DNA from: an uncultured Flavobacteriales bacterium
GTDB taxonomy: Bacteria > Bacteroidota > Bacteroidia > Flavobacteriales > BACL11
Direction of reading: 5' to 3'
DNA length: 6,054 nt
NCBI GenBank assembly: GCA_950069165.1
Contig: CATMIT010000088.1
Span: 1 to 6,054 of the forward strand
The notes beneath the pieces are model-generated. The model was not told where the DNA came from. It was given only the letters and a program-made list of their open reading frames with translations, and ran no database searches. This document shows, one piece after another, positions 1 through 5,802 of this stretch. Position 1 is the first letter of the stretch. Every line of letters starts with the position of its first letter. Made by a program: the position numbers and the translations under genes.

Positions 1-5
1 AATTA

Positions 6-60
6 GATTTTCCAGCATTCCGCTTTTTATTTCTGGAGGGAAAAACTCTTGTTTCTTTCT
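6..60 (-). repeat. Degenerate second copy of the helicase C-terminal tail
   Basis: Bases 6-60 match 342-397, the end of the helicase gene, with 6 mismatches and one 1-base gap (about 87%), at an offset of about 336 bases. Read on the minus strand, with the missing base restored in the 5-A run at 41-45 (6 in the other copy), it would encode KKQEFFPSRNKKRNAGKSN. The helicase has KKQEFFANRNKKRNVGKSN, so 16 of 19 residues agree and some base changes are synonymous. This suggests it was once translated. It runs off the window edge. Confidence 0.8.
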
Positions 61-70
61 TTGCTTATCT

Positions 71-310
71 TTATTTCTTAAGCGTATTAAGGTAGAGTCT
101 CTCTACCTTATCTCTTGCCCACCTAGTTTTTCTTAAAAACTTAAGGCTCGATTTTATGGAAGGGTTACTATTGAAACAATTGATATTGATTTCATAACCC
201 AAATCTTCCCAACCATATTCATCCACCAAATATTCAAGGATATCAATTAACCTTATTCCGTGTAATGGATTATTGACTTGAAAATTTTCCTTGTTACTTT
301 TATCATTCAT
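71..310 (-). CDS. VF530-family (DUF2132) small DNA-binding protein
   Basis: A 79-residue protein that matches the VF530/DUF2132 family along its whole length. The hallmarks are NNPLHG (residues 13-18), a YGWEDLG helix (32-38), the SIKSSLKFLRKT block (51-62) and WAR (64-66; the family more often has a Pro where this protein has Arg63). The family is a small helical fold with reported DNA binding; its cellular role is not established. The ATG lies 6 bases after the helicase stop and is preceded by AGGAGG, so the two genes are probably co-transcribed and coupled. Length is normal for the family, so the TAA may be the true end. However, sequence resembling the helicase's C-terminal tail starts immediately after it, one base out of frame, so the protein may once have carried a basic tail. 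Family assignment is firm; partnership with the helicase is inferred from adjacency only. Confidence 0.9.
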   Translation of the reverse strand: MNDKSNKENFQVNNPLHGIRLIDILEYLVDEYGWEDLGYEININCFNSNPSIKSSLKFLRKTRWARDKVERLYLNTLKK

Positions 311-316
311 TATAAA

Positions 317-1582
317 TTACCTCCTCTTATATCTGGGATTTGATTTTCCAACATTTCTCTTTTTATTTCTGTTGGCAAAAAACTCTTGTTTCTTTCTGTT
401 TTTTTCCTTTTCAGCTTCCTTTTTTTCCTTAGCATTCATAGGCTTATCTGTTTGTGGGAAAGGATGTCCTTTAACTTCCGTAATTTTCTGCTTGATTAAC
501 TTTTCAATATCTCTAACGTATTCATTTTCTTCTGGCTCACAAATTGAAATTGAAACTCCTTCTTCCCCTGCTCTACCACATCTTCCAATCCTGTGCACAT
601 AAGTTTCTGGCTCATTAGGAATATCATAATTAAGTACATAACTTAATTTATCAATATCAATTCCTCTTGCAGCAATATCAGTAGCCACCAAAACTCTTAC
701 CTCTAAATTTTTAAAGGATTGCAAAGCCTTTTGTCTTTGGTTCTGGGCTTTATCCCCATGTATTGCTGCCGCAACAATATGTTTCTTTTTTAAATTACGA
801 ACAATCCTATCCGCACCATGTTTGGTTCTTGAAAACACCAAAATTTGTTTGATATTTTTGTCTTTCAAGATATGAAATAACAAGTCCTTTTTATCACTCT
901 TATTCGTGTAGTAAATATACTGCTGAATCGTTTCGGCAGTTAGGGAAACTTGATGTACTGCTACCTTTTTTGGGTTACGCAAAATAGTATTAGAAAGTGT
1001 TAGAATACTATTGGGCATAGTAGCCGAGAAAAATAACGATTGCCTTTGCTTTGGTAGTTTTTCTAGTAGTTTTTTAATATCATGAATAAAACCCATATCC
1101 AACATTCTATCCGCCTCATCCAATACAAAATAACCAACATCTTTTAATGATATAAATCCTTGCCCCATAAGGTCCAACAACCTCCCAGGAGTTGCCACCA
1201 AAATATCTACTCCCCTACTAAGTGCATTCGTTTGAGTAGCTTGTTTTACTCCACCAAAAATTACGGTATTTTTTATGTTAGTGTATTTTGAATAAACTGT
1301 AAAATTTTCCCCAATCTGTATCGCAAGTTCACGAGTTGGCGTAACCACCAAAACTCTTATTTTCTGTTTGCTATTATTGCTTTTTTCTTTTATCAGATGA
1401 TGTAAAATAGGCAAGGCAAAAGCAGCTGTTTTTCCGGTACCAGTTTGGGCAGAACCCAGAACATCTTTTTTCCTTAATACCAATGGAATTGCTTGCTCCT
1501 GAATAGCGGTTGGAGTAGTATAATTTTGGTCTTTTACCGCTTTTAGTAAAGTGGGGTGTAAGTTTAAATCTTCAAATTTCAT
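317..1582 (-). CDS. rhlE: RhlE-type DEAD-box ATP-dependent RNA helicase
   Basis: A 421-residue cytoplasmic RNA helicase that unwinds short RNA duplexes using ATP; family members act in ribosome assembly, RNA decay and cold adaptation. All core motifs are present: Q motif (F3 and PTAIQ 24-28), motif I AQTGTGKT (45-52), Ia PTRELA (82-87), GG (110-111), Ib TPGR (131-134), II DEAD (155-158), III SAT (187-189), IV around LVFSRTK (248-254), V ATDIAARGID (300-309) and VI HRIGRCGRAG (330-339, Cys where Thr is commoner). From about residue 376 the protein becomes a lysine/arginine-rich tail, as expected for RhlE-like RNA binding. The start fits the usual short N-terminus and lies 30 bases downstream of a -7 box. 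VF530 follows 6 bases after the stop. The RhlE subfamily is likely; the exact substrate is unknown. Confidence 0.95.
   Translation of the reverse strand: MKFEDLNLHPTLLKAVKDQNYTTPTAIQEQAIPLVLRKKDVLGSAQTGTGKTAAFALPILHHLIKEKSNNSKQKIRVLVVTPTRELAIQIGENFTVYSKYTNIKNTVIFGGVKQATQTNALSRGVDILVATPGRLLDLMGQGFISLKDVGYFVLDEADRMLDMGFIHDIKKLLEKLPKQRQSLFFSATMPNSILTLSNTILRNPKKVAVHQVSLTAETIQQYIYYTNKSDKKDLLFHILKDKNIKQILVFSRTKHGADRIVRNLKKKHIVAAAIHGDKAQNQRQKALQSFKNLEVRVLVATDIAARGIDIDKLSYVLNYDIPNEPETYVHRIGRCGRAGEEGVSISICEPEENEYVRDIEKLIKQKITEVKGHPFPQTDKPMNAKEKKEAEKEKNRKKQEFFANRNKKRNVGKSNPRYKRR
320..325 (-). promoter_or_regulatory. Strong Shine-Dalgarno AGGAGG before the VF530 gene
   Basis: On the minus strand AGGAGG lies 9 bases before the VF530 ATG. 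It is formed by the helicase's last two Arg codons (AGG AGG TAA). Strong SD sequences are uncommon in Bacteroidota, so it may favour coupled translation of the pair, or it may be a by-product of the Arg codons. Confidence 0.55.
342..397 (-). repeat. Helicase tail, intact copy of the 55-bp repeat
   Basis: This is the in-frame partner of the degenerate copy at 6-60. It encodes the lysine/arginine-rich end of the DEAD-box helicase. The two copies flank the VF530 gene in direct orientation. Confidence 0.8.
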
Positions 1583-1612
1583 ATGGGGATTCCTTTTGTG
1601 GAATTATTTTTT

Positions 1613-1621
1613 GCAAAGCTA
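1613..1621 (-). promoter_or_regulatory. Bacteroidota-type -7 box (TAGCTTTGC) for the helicase
   Basis: TAGCTTTGC fits the TAnnTTTGY consensus exactly and lies 30 bases before the helicase ATG, predicting a leader of roughly 25 nt. I do not see a clear -33 TTG element at the usual distance, so strength is uncertain. Confidence 0.55.
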
Positions 1622-1633
1622 GGATAATAGCTT
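1616..1633. repeat. Inverted repeat AAGCTA-N6-TAGCTT overlapping the helicase promoter
   Basis: Two perfect 6-bp arms (1616-1621 and 1628-1633) are separated by 6 bases. The left arm lies inside the helicase -7 box. No T-run follows in the direction of transcription, so it does not look like a terminator of the upstream operon. An operator or a chance repeat are both possible. Confidence 0.4.
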
Positions 1634-1655
1634 AGATAATTGGGAGAAGGAAGCA

Positions 1656-2174
1656 CTACTCCCCACAACCTTGTATATAGGTAATTTCAAAGTCAGTAAC
1701 TTCTAAGGTATCATTGTGTAAATGTCCAATCATATTACATTCCATAGGGAAGTATTCCATTTCGCATACTGCCAAATAAAGTTCAATCAACTCTTGCATA
1801 TTTTCATTAGGGAAAGTAAGCTCCCATTCTCCTAAAGTTTCTTCATCTTTAAAAATATGTTGCCCTTCTCCATATATCCACCAACCTGTATATTGTTGAG
1901 GTTTCGATTCAGAAACTTCCATTTTAAACCCATCTCTTTGAATCCATCTCTTTCCATTTGAATCCATCCATTTTTCTTCAGTTTTTCTTTTTGACTCTAT
2001 TCTTCCGTCATAAATTCGTTTATTATATTTTTTAGTTTTTACTGCTGCTTTTACAAGGTTTCCCGTAGGAAGATAATCTTCCCATTGTTTTTGTTTAGTA
2101 ATATGCTTAGTTCTATAGTAACTACAAGAAGAAATAGAAAATATAATACTAAGTAGAAAGATTATTCTGAGCAT
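1656..2174 (-). CDS. Small predicted lipoprotein of unknown function
   Basis: A 172-residue protein that I do not recognise as a named family. It opens with a short positively charged start and a hydrophobic stretch (residues 4-14), then a lipobox ISSC with lipidated Cys17 and Ser at +2. Export and membrane anchoring, probably at the outer membrane, are therefore predicted. The mature part is polar, with a small tandem motif (KWMDSNGK at 68-75, RWIQRDGF at 76-83), a WW pair at 98-99, and three cysteines (137, 146, 170) that could pair. It starts 2 bases after the nadD stop and is probably the last gene of the operon. The location suggests co-expression with nadD, not a shared function. Confidence is good for the lipoprotein call and nil for a biochemical role. 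Confidence 0.85.
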   Translation of the reverse strand: MLRIIFLLSIIFSISSCSYYRTKHITKQKQWEDYLPTGNLVKAAVKTKKYNKRIYDGRIESKRKTEEKWMDSNGKRWIQRDGFKMEVSESKPQQYTGWWIYGEGQHIFKDEETLGEWELTFPNENMQELIELYLAVCEMEYFPMECNMIGHLHNDTLEVTDFEITYIQGCGE

Positions 2175-2176
2175 AT

Positions 2177-2749
2177 TTATTTTTTGTAAAAATTCATTTC
2201 ATCAATATATTGCCAAGCTTTTTCTGGAATCAGATACGATACATCTTTCTTTTTCTTTATTGATTCTCGGATAAAAGAAGCTGAGATTTCCATTTGAGGA
2301 ACGCCATTTACTATATGAATATTTTCATGCGAGCCACTTATTTCAATTCCTGGTCTTGGATACACATAAACGGAATAATCGACTAAAATCTGCTCGTAAT
2401 TTTTCCACTTATGAAAATTCTGTAAATTATCTGCCCCAATAATTAAGGAAAAATCGTTTTCAGGATATTGCTCTTTTAAGTGCACCAGAGTATCAATGGT
2501 GAAAGATGGTTGCGATAAATTAAACTCAATATCAGAGGCGTATAATTTCGGATTGTCCTCCACTTCCATTCTTATTATCATTAATCGGTGATACTGATCC
2601 AATAAAGATTGCTTTTGTTTCAAAGGGTTTTGAGGGGAAACTACAAACCAAACTTGCTCCAATTCAGAAAATTCAGACATATAGGAAGCAATTACTTTAT
2701 GCCCAATGTGCATGGGATTGAATGAGCCAAAAAATAATCCTATTTTCAT
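2177..2749 (-). CDS. nadD: Nicotinate (nicotinamide) nucleotide adenylyltransferase NadD
   Basis: A 190-residue cytoplasmic enzyme that joins NaMN and ATP to give deamido-NAD, the adenylation step of NAD synthesis. Visible nucleotidyltransferase motifs are GSFNPMHIGH (residues 8-17, the ATP-binding HxGH signature), SPQNPLK (38-44), SFTIDTL (82-88), GADN (105-108) and ISASFIR (155-161, the ISxxxIR signature). Length is typical. A longer reading from 2788 would add 13 residues, but the ATG at 2749 is preferred: it puts the first beta strand (MKIGLFFGSF) at the N-terminus as in the family and overlaps the gmk stop as ATGA, a usual coupling arrangement. The lipoprotein gene follows after 2 bases. 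Confidence 0.97.
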   Translation of the reverse strand: MKIGLFFGSFNPMHIGHKVIASYMSEFSELEQVWFVVSPQNPLKQKQSLLDQYHRLMIIRMEVEDNPKLYASDIEFNLSQPSFTIDTLVHLKEQYPENDFSLIIGADNLQNFHKWKNYEQILVDYSVYVYPRPGIEISGSHENIHIVNGVPQMEISASFIRESIKKKKDVSYLIPEKAWQYIDEMNFYKK

Positions 2750-3306
2750 CCGATAAATGTTTGGATTACTTCCATGGTTTCCATACATGCCACACCAAAA
2801 TCATCATTTAAAATTATTTTATCGAATTCCTCACTTTTTGCAATTTCTCCTTTTGCTTTTATTACTCTTTTCTGTAAACTTTCTGCTGATTCTGAACCTC
2901 TACTTTGCAATCTTTCTTCCAAAACTGCAAGAGATGGCGGCATAATAAAAATAGACAAACATTCGGTTGGATATTGTTTTTTTATGTTGATCCCTCCCTC
3001 TACATCCACATCAAAAATTACTGTTTTCCCCTTTTGCCAAATTTTTTCCACCTCTGATTTTAAGGTGCCATAATACTGATTTTCATAGACCTCTTCCCAT
3101 TCCAAAAATGCATTTTCTTTTATCTCTTTATGGAACTGCTCAGCTGCTAAAAAATGATAATCTATTCCATCTGTTTCATTTTCCCTTCTTAATCTGCTAC
3201 AAGCAGAAACGGAAAAAGAAAGTGAGTCAATTTGGGCTAACAAAAAATGAACTATGGAAGTTTTCCCTGCTCCAGATGGTGCCGATATTACAATGAGTTT
3301 TCCCAC
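2746..3306 (-). CDS. gmk: Guanylate kinase
   Basis: A 186-residue cytoplasmic kinase that phosphorylates GMP to GDP with ATP, needed for GTP, dGTP and (p)ppGpp pools. The P-loop is APSGAGKTS (residues 9-17). The GMP-binding region runs SVSACSR (32-38) to DGIDYHF (46-52), followed by YYGT (78-81), FDVDVEGG (98-105), the lid arginines in SRGSESAESLQKR (135-147) and NDD (167-169). The start is GTG (3306-3304). It is forced, because the in-frame codon just upstream is the yicC TAA and the P-loop follows within 10 residues. The gene abuts yicC with no gap and overlaps nadD by 4 bases, so translation is probably coupled through all three. Confidence 0.96.
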   Translation of the reverse strand: MGKLIVISAPSGAGKTSIVHFLLAQIDSLSFSVSACSRLRRENETDGIDYHFLAAEQFHKEIKENAFLEWEEVYENQYYGTLKSEVEKIWQKGKTVIFDVDVEGGINIKKQYPTECLSIFIMPPSLAVLEERLQSRGSESAESLQKRVIKAKGEIAKSEEFDKIILNDDFGVACMETMEVIQTFIG

Positions 3307-4212
3307 TTACAAAATGTTTAATAGTTGCTCTTTAATTTTTTCTAACTCATCCTTCATTTGCACCACTATCTTTTGCATCTGTGCGTCTGATGATTTGGAA
3401 CCAATAGTATTAATTTCTCTGCCTATTTCTTGCACTATAAACCCTAACTTTTTTCCGTTTGGGGATTCTCCATTCATTGTTTCAGTAAAATAGTTAAGGT
3501 GTGCATCTAGCCTAACTTGCTCCTCTGTGATGTCTTGTTTTTCTAAATAATAGATGAGTTCTTGCTCAAAACGGTTTTCATCAATGTTTTTGGAGTCAAT
3601 TTCTGCTAATTTTTCATTCAAGCTTTGTTTTACTTTTACTATTCTTTCTTTTGCTAGTGGTTCAATTTGTTTTAGCAAATCTGAGATTATTGAGATCCTT
3701 TTTGAAATATCCTCTTCTAATTTTATTCCTTCATCTATTCGGAATTGTAATACGTTAGCAATGGCAGTATTTATGGCTTTTTGAATTTCCTCCCACTCGT
3801 TTTCATTTGATTTTTCCTCTCCTTTTACCAATGCCTCAGGCATTTTTAATAAAGTTGGAATAATATCAGTGGATTCAGCTTTAAATGGAGTAAAAGTCCA
3901 CATATTCCATTTTAATCCCAAATCCTTTTTCAATTGTAATATTTGATTATGATAATCTTTTATAACTTCTGTATTTATCTTGTAATTAGAAGATGATTCT
4001 GACTTTTCCCTCCAAATAGAAAGTTCAATTTTACCTCTTTGTAATTTTTCTGAAAGTAATTTTCTCAGCCCAATTTCTTTATCTCTATATACAGATGACA
4101 TCTTTACAGTTGCATCTATTTGTTTGGAATTTAAGGATTTTACTTCAATAGTAAAGTTAGCGTTTTCTAGGTTTAATTCGGCTTTCCCATAGCCCGTCAT
4201 AGATTGTATCAT
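3307..4212 (-). CDS. yicC: YicC/YloC family endoribonuclease
   Basis: A 301-residue protein with the full YicC architecture. The N-terminal domain begins MIQSMTGYG and has EVKSLNSK at 23-30. A variable middle follows, then the DUF1732 C-terminal region with EEQVRLDAHL (230-239), GKKLGF (253-258), QEIGREINTIGSKS (261-274) and DELEKIKEQ (288-296). Family members are reported as endoribonucleases linked to stationary-phase survival and small-RNA turnover; the substrate in this organism cannot be read from sequence. Length is typical. The neighbour gmk begins at the base after the TAA, a conserved pairing in many bacteria. A TAnnTTTGY match 14 bases before the ATG suggests a secondary promoter in addition to readthrough from the transporter gene. 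Confidence 0.95.
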   Translation of the reverse strand: MIQSMTGYGKAELNLENANFTIEVKSLNSKQIDATVKMSSVYRDKEIGLRKLLSEKLQRGKIELSIWREKSESSSNYKINTEVIKDYHNQILQLKKDLGLKWNMWTFTPFKAESTDIIPTLLKMPEALVKGEEKSNENEWEEIQKAINTAIANVLQFRIDEGIKLEEDISKRISIISDLLKQIEPLAKERIVKVKQSLNEKLAEIDSKNIDENRFEQELIYYLEKQDITEEQVRLDAHLNYFTETMNGESPNGKKLGFIVQEIGREINTIGSKSSDAQMQKIVVQMKDELEKIKEQLLNIL

Positions 4213-4226
4213 TTTATAAATTTTTT

Positions 4227-4235
4227 ACAAATTTA
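4227..4235 (-). promoter_or_regulatory. Possible internal -7 box (TAAATTTGT) before yicC
   Basis: An exact TAnnTTTGY match that overlaps the TAA stop of the transporter gene, 14 bases before the yicC ATG. The implied leader is only about 9 nt and no -33 TTG is obvious, so this is a weak call in AT-rich DNA. If real, it would uncouple yicC-gmk-nadD from the transporter. Confidence 0.35.
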
Positions 4236-5138
4236 GGAAAGTTTCTGCTTTCTTTCCTTTAGAGAGCGAACACTTACCAAATATACCCCAAAAAAGATAA
4301 GTATGCTTGATATAATTTTTTGATTATCCAAGTTGTCAGAACCCCAAAAAATCGCAAAAAGTGTAGCTAAAACAGGTTGCAAATAAATATAAATACTCAC
4401 TGTGCTTGGGCTCAGTTGTTTTAGGGCTGTGGAATTAAAAAGGTATGCAATAAAGGTCGTACAAATCACCACAAAAGCAATTTCCAGATAAATACTATTA
4501 GGTATAATACTCCAATCTACATCCGCTAAATTGGTAAATCCGAAAGGCAATACATACAACAGCCCGAATGAAAAGACATAAAACATAACAGTAATTGGAT
4601 GGTATTTTTTCATCATGGGCTTTACAATCACTAAATACAAACCGTAACTTGCTGCATTGATAAAAACAAACAAATTCCCTAATTGCATATTAGAATCTAA
4701 ACTTACATCTCCTCCTTTTAAAATTAAGGAGGAAGCTCCTATTATTCCAAGTAATATCCCCAGTCCTTTTCTGAAAGTAATTTTTTCTTTTATGATTAGA
4801 AAAGAAATAATCATAACCAAAATAGGGTTAGATGTCATGATAATAGCTGCATTTATAGGAGTAGTTAAATTCAATCCTTCAAAAAATAACAACTGATTGA
4901 TGGCTACTCCAAAAATCCCACAAATAGCTAAGCGAAACATATCTTTTCTCTCCACTTTTTCTTTTACAAACAAAAAATAGGTGAGTGCAAATAAAAACAG
5001 GGCGCCAATTACTCTTAATAATATAAAACCAGAAGGTAGAATAAAGGTCGGCATCACATCCTTAGCAAAGCTGTAATTTATAGCATAAATTAAATTTGCT
5101 ACTAGTAAGGCAAGATGTGCCAAAAGCGTTTTATTCAA
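4233..5138 (-). CDS. EamA/DMT-family inner-membrane transporter
   Basis: A 301-residue hydrophobic protein with about ten membrane helices, roughly at residues 4-22, 32-57, 68-87, 93-116, 125-140, 152-172, 183-201, 215-236, 245-265 and 272-291. This is the two-repeat EamA plan of the drug/metabolite transporter superfamily. Typical features are the helix-1 ANLIYAINYSFAK region, NPILVMIISFLIIKEKITFRK at the end of repeat 1 (97-117 onwards) and the matching LSPSTVSIYIYLQPVLATLFA region in repeat 2. The C-terminus is short and basic (KERKQK), consistent with a cytoplasmic end. Family members export amino acids or other small metabolites; the substrate is not readable here. It is the first gene of the minus-strand operon and is transcribed away from the trans-sulfuration gene. 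Confidence 0.93.
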   Translation of the reverse strand: MNKTLLAHLALLVANLIYAINYSFAKDVMPTFILPSGFILLRVIGALFLFALTYFLFVKEKVERKDMFRLAICGIFGVAINQLLFFEGLNLTTPINAAIIMTSNPILVMIISFLIIKEKITFRKGLGILLGIIGASSLILKGGDVSLDSNMQLGNLFVFINAASYGLYLVIVKPMMKKYHPITVMFYVFSFGLLYVLPFGFTNLADVDWSIIPNSIYLEIAFVVICTTFIAYLFNSTALKQLSPSTVSIYIYLQPVLATLFAIFWGSDNLDNQKIISSILIFFGVYLVSVRSLKERKQKLS

Positions 5139-5143
5139 AAGTG

Positions 5144-5173
5144 AGATTTAATTACAAAAGTAAAATTAAATCT
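5144..5173. promoter_or_regulatory. Perfect 10-bp inverted repeat, candidate operator at the divergent promoter
   Basis: AGATTTAATT (5144-5153) and its exact reverse complement AATTAAATCT (5164-5173) are separated by 10 bases. Arm centres are 20 bp apart, about two helical turns, which suits a dimeric regulator. The spacer contains the transporter's -7 box. The arms are AT-rich, but a 10-bp perfect match at this position is more than I would expect by chance. The region 5139-5221 holds this repeat and two -7 boxes, and no other gene. Confidence 0.55.
5154..5162 (-). promoter_or_regulatory. -7 box (TACTTTTGT) for the EamA transporter operon
   Basis: An exact TAnnTTTGY match on the minus strand, 15 bases before the transporter ATG. 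It lies inside the spacer of the 10-bp inverted repeat. The predicted leader is short (about 10 nt). No -33 TTG stands out at the usual spacing. Confidence 0.5.
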
Positions 5174-5185
5174 TGCAATTTTTGA

Positions 5186-5194
5186 TAGATTTGC
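5186..5194 (+). promoter_or_regulatory. -7 box (TAGATTTGC) for the trans-sulfuration gene
   Basis: An exact TAnnTTTGY match on the plus strand, 27 bases before the ATG at 5222, predicting a leader of roughly 20 nt. It is divergent from the transporter promoter about 30 bp away. No Shine-Dalgarno precedes the ATG. Confidence 0.5.
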
Positions 5195-5221
5195 TCTATA
5201 TAAATCAAATGAAAAATTAAG

Positions 5222-5749
5222 ATGAAATTCGGAACAAAAACCATACATGCAGGCCAAGAGTTCGACCCGACTACTGGGGCAATCATGACGCCAATCTATC
5301 AAACATCCACTTATGTGCAAGCATCTCCTGGCGATCATAAGGGATATGAATATTCCAGAACTGGAAACCCAACTAGAAATGCATTGGAGCAAAACTTGGC
5401 AGCTTTAGAAAACGGAAAATATGGGCTTTGTTTTGGAAGTGGAATGAGTGCAATTGATGCTATAATTAAATTATTATCTCCCGGAGATGAGGTAATATCA
5501 AATAATGATTTATACGGAGGTACTTATCGAATTTTCACTACTATTTTTGAAAATTATGGCATCAAATTTCATTTTACAGCAATGGACGACACAAAGGAAA
5601 TTGAATCCTTAATAAATGAAAACACCAAAATGCTTTGGGTAGAAACACCTACTAACCCTATGCTCAATATTATTGATATTGAAAAATTAGGACAAATTTC
5701 CAAAAAGCATAAATTGATTTTTGTGGTAGATAATATCATATATTATTAA
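5222..5749 (+). pseudogene. Truncated trans-sulfuration PLP enzyme (cystathionine gamma-synthase/lyase type)
   Basis: The first 171 residues match the Cys/Met-metabolism PLP-dependent family: MKFGTKTIHAG start, IYQTSTY (25-31), YSRTGNPT (44-51), SGMSAI (73-78), DLYGGTYR (96-103), ETPTNP (141-146) and VVDN (168-171, with the Asp that contacts the PLP ring nitrogen). Family members are about 380 residues. Here the reading ends with four unrelated residues (IIYY) and TAA. The Schiff-base lysine (SxTK region, near residue 200) and the C-terminal domain are missing, so it should be inactive. No other frame in 5735-6054 resumes the family sequence, so this is a break and not a simple frameshift. 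The start is supported by a -7 box upstream. Whether the intact enzyme was a synthase (metB-like), gamma-lyase or methionine gamma-lyase cannot be decided. A chimeric assembly join could also explain it. Confidence 0.85.
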
Positions 5750-5756
5750 GTGGTAG
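5723..5756. repeat. Direct repeat GTGGTAG bracketing an AT palindrome at the gene break
   Basis: GTGGTAG occurs at 5723-5729 and again at 5750-5756. Between them is ATAATAT-CAT-ATATTAT (5730-5746), a perfect 7-bp inverted repeat with a 3-base loop, then TAA. The trans-sulfuration homology ends within this block (about 5734). The layout resembles a rearrangement or insertion scar. Confidence 0.6.
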
Positions 5757-5802
5757 TTTAGGTATCTGAGTTTATTTAAACATTAGCAAAAATTGCACAC
5801 GA

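Noticed and set aside
291..602. Open frame on the plus strand, hydrophobic protein
   Set aside because: It lies antisense to the helicase tail. Its Phe/Leu-rich content is the complement of Lys/Glu-rich codons, so it is a shadow.
2750..2788. Longer N-terminus for NadD
   Set aside because: The extra 13 residues overlap gmk coding sequence and precede the conserved first strand. The ATG at 2749 makes the normal ATGA junction.
3157..3213. Non-consensus GMP-binding residues in guanylate kinase (SACSR instead of SATTR)
   Set aside because: Ser, Arg and the DGxDYxF part are kept, and Thr-to-Ser/Cys changes here are mild. There is no sign of lost activity.
2757..3784. Several plus-strand open frames across gmk and yicC
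   Set aside because: They overlap well-supported minus-strand genes and have no recognisable domains, so they are antisense shadows.
5135..5392. 85-residue minus-strand open frame over the divergent promoter and the start of the trans-sulfuration gene
   Set aside because: It is antisense to conserved coding sequence and crosses the promoter region, with no domain resemblance.
5770..5796. GTTTA-TT-TAAAC and GCAA-AAA-TTGC as a bidirectional terminator between convergent genes
   Set aside because: The stems are only 4-5 bp and mostly AT, with no adjacent T-run, so they are too weak to call.
5735..5802. Insertion sequence end at the gene break
   Set aside because: No transposase and no recognisable terminal inverted repeat in the remaining 320 bases. 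The adjacent reading frame looks like a surface protein, so an IS cannot be supported.
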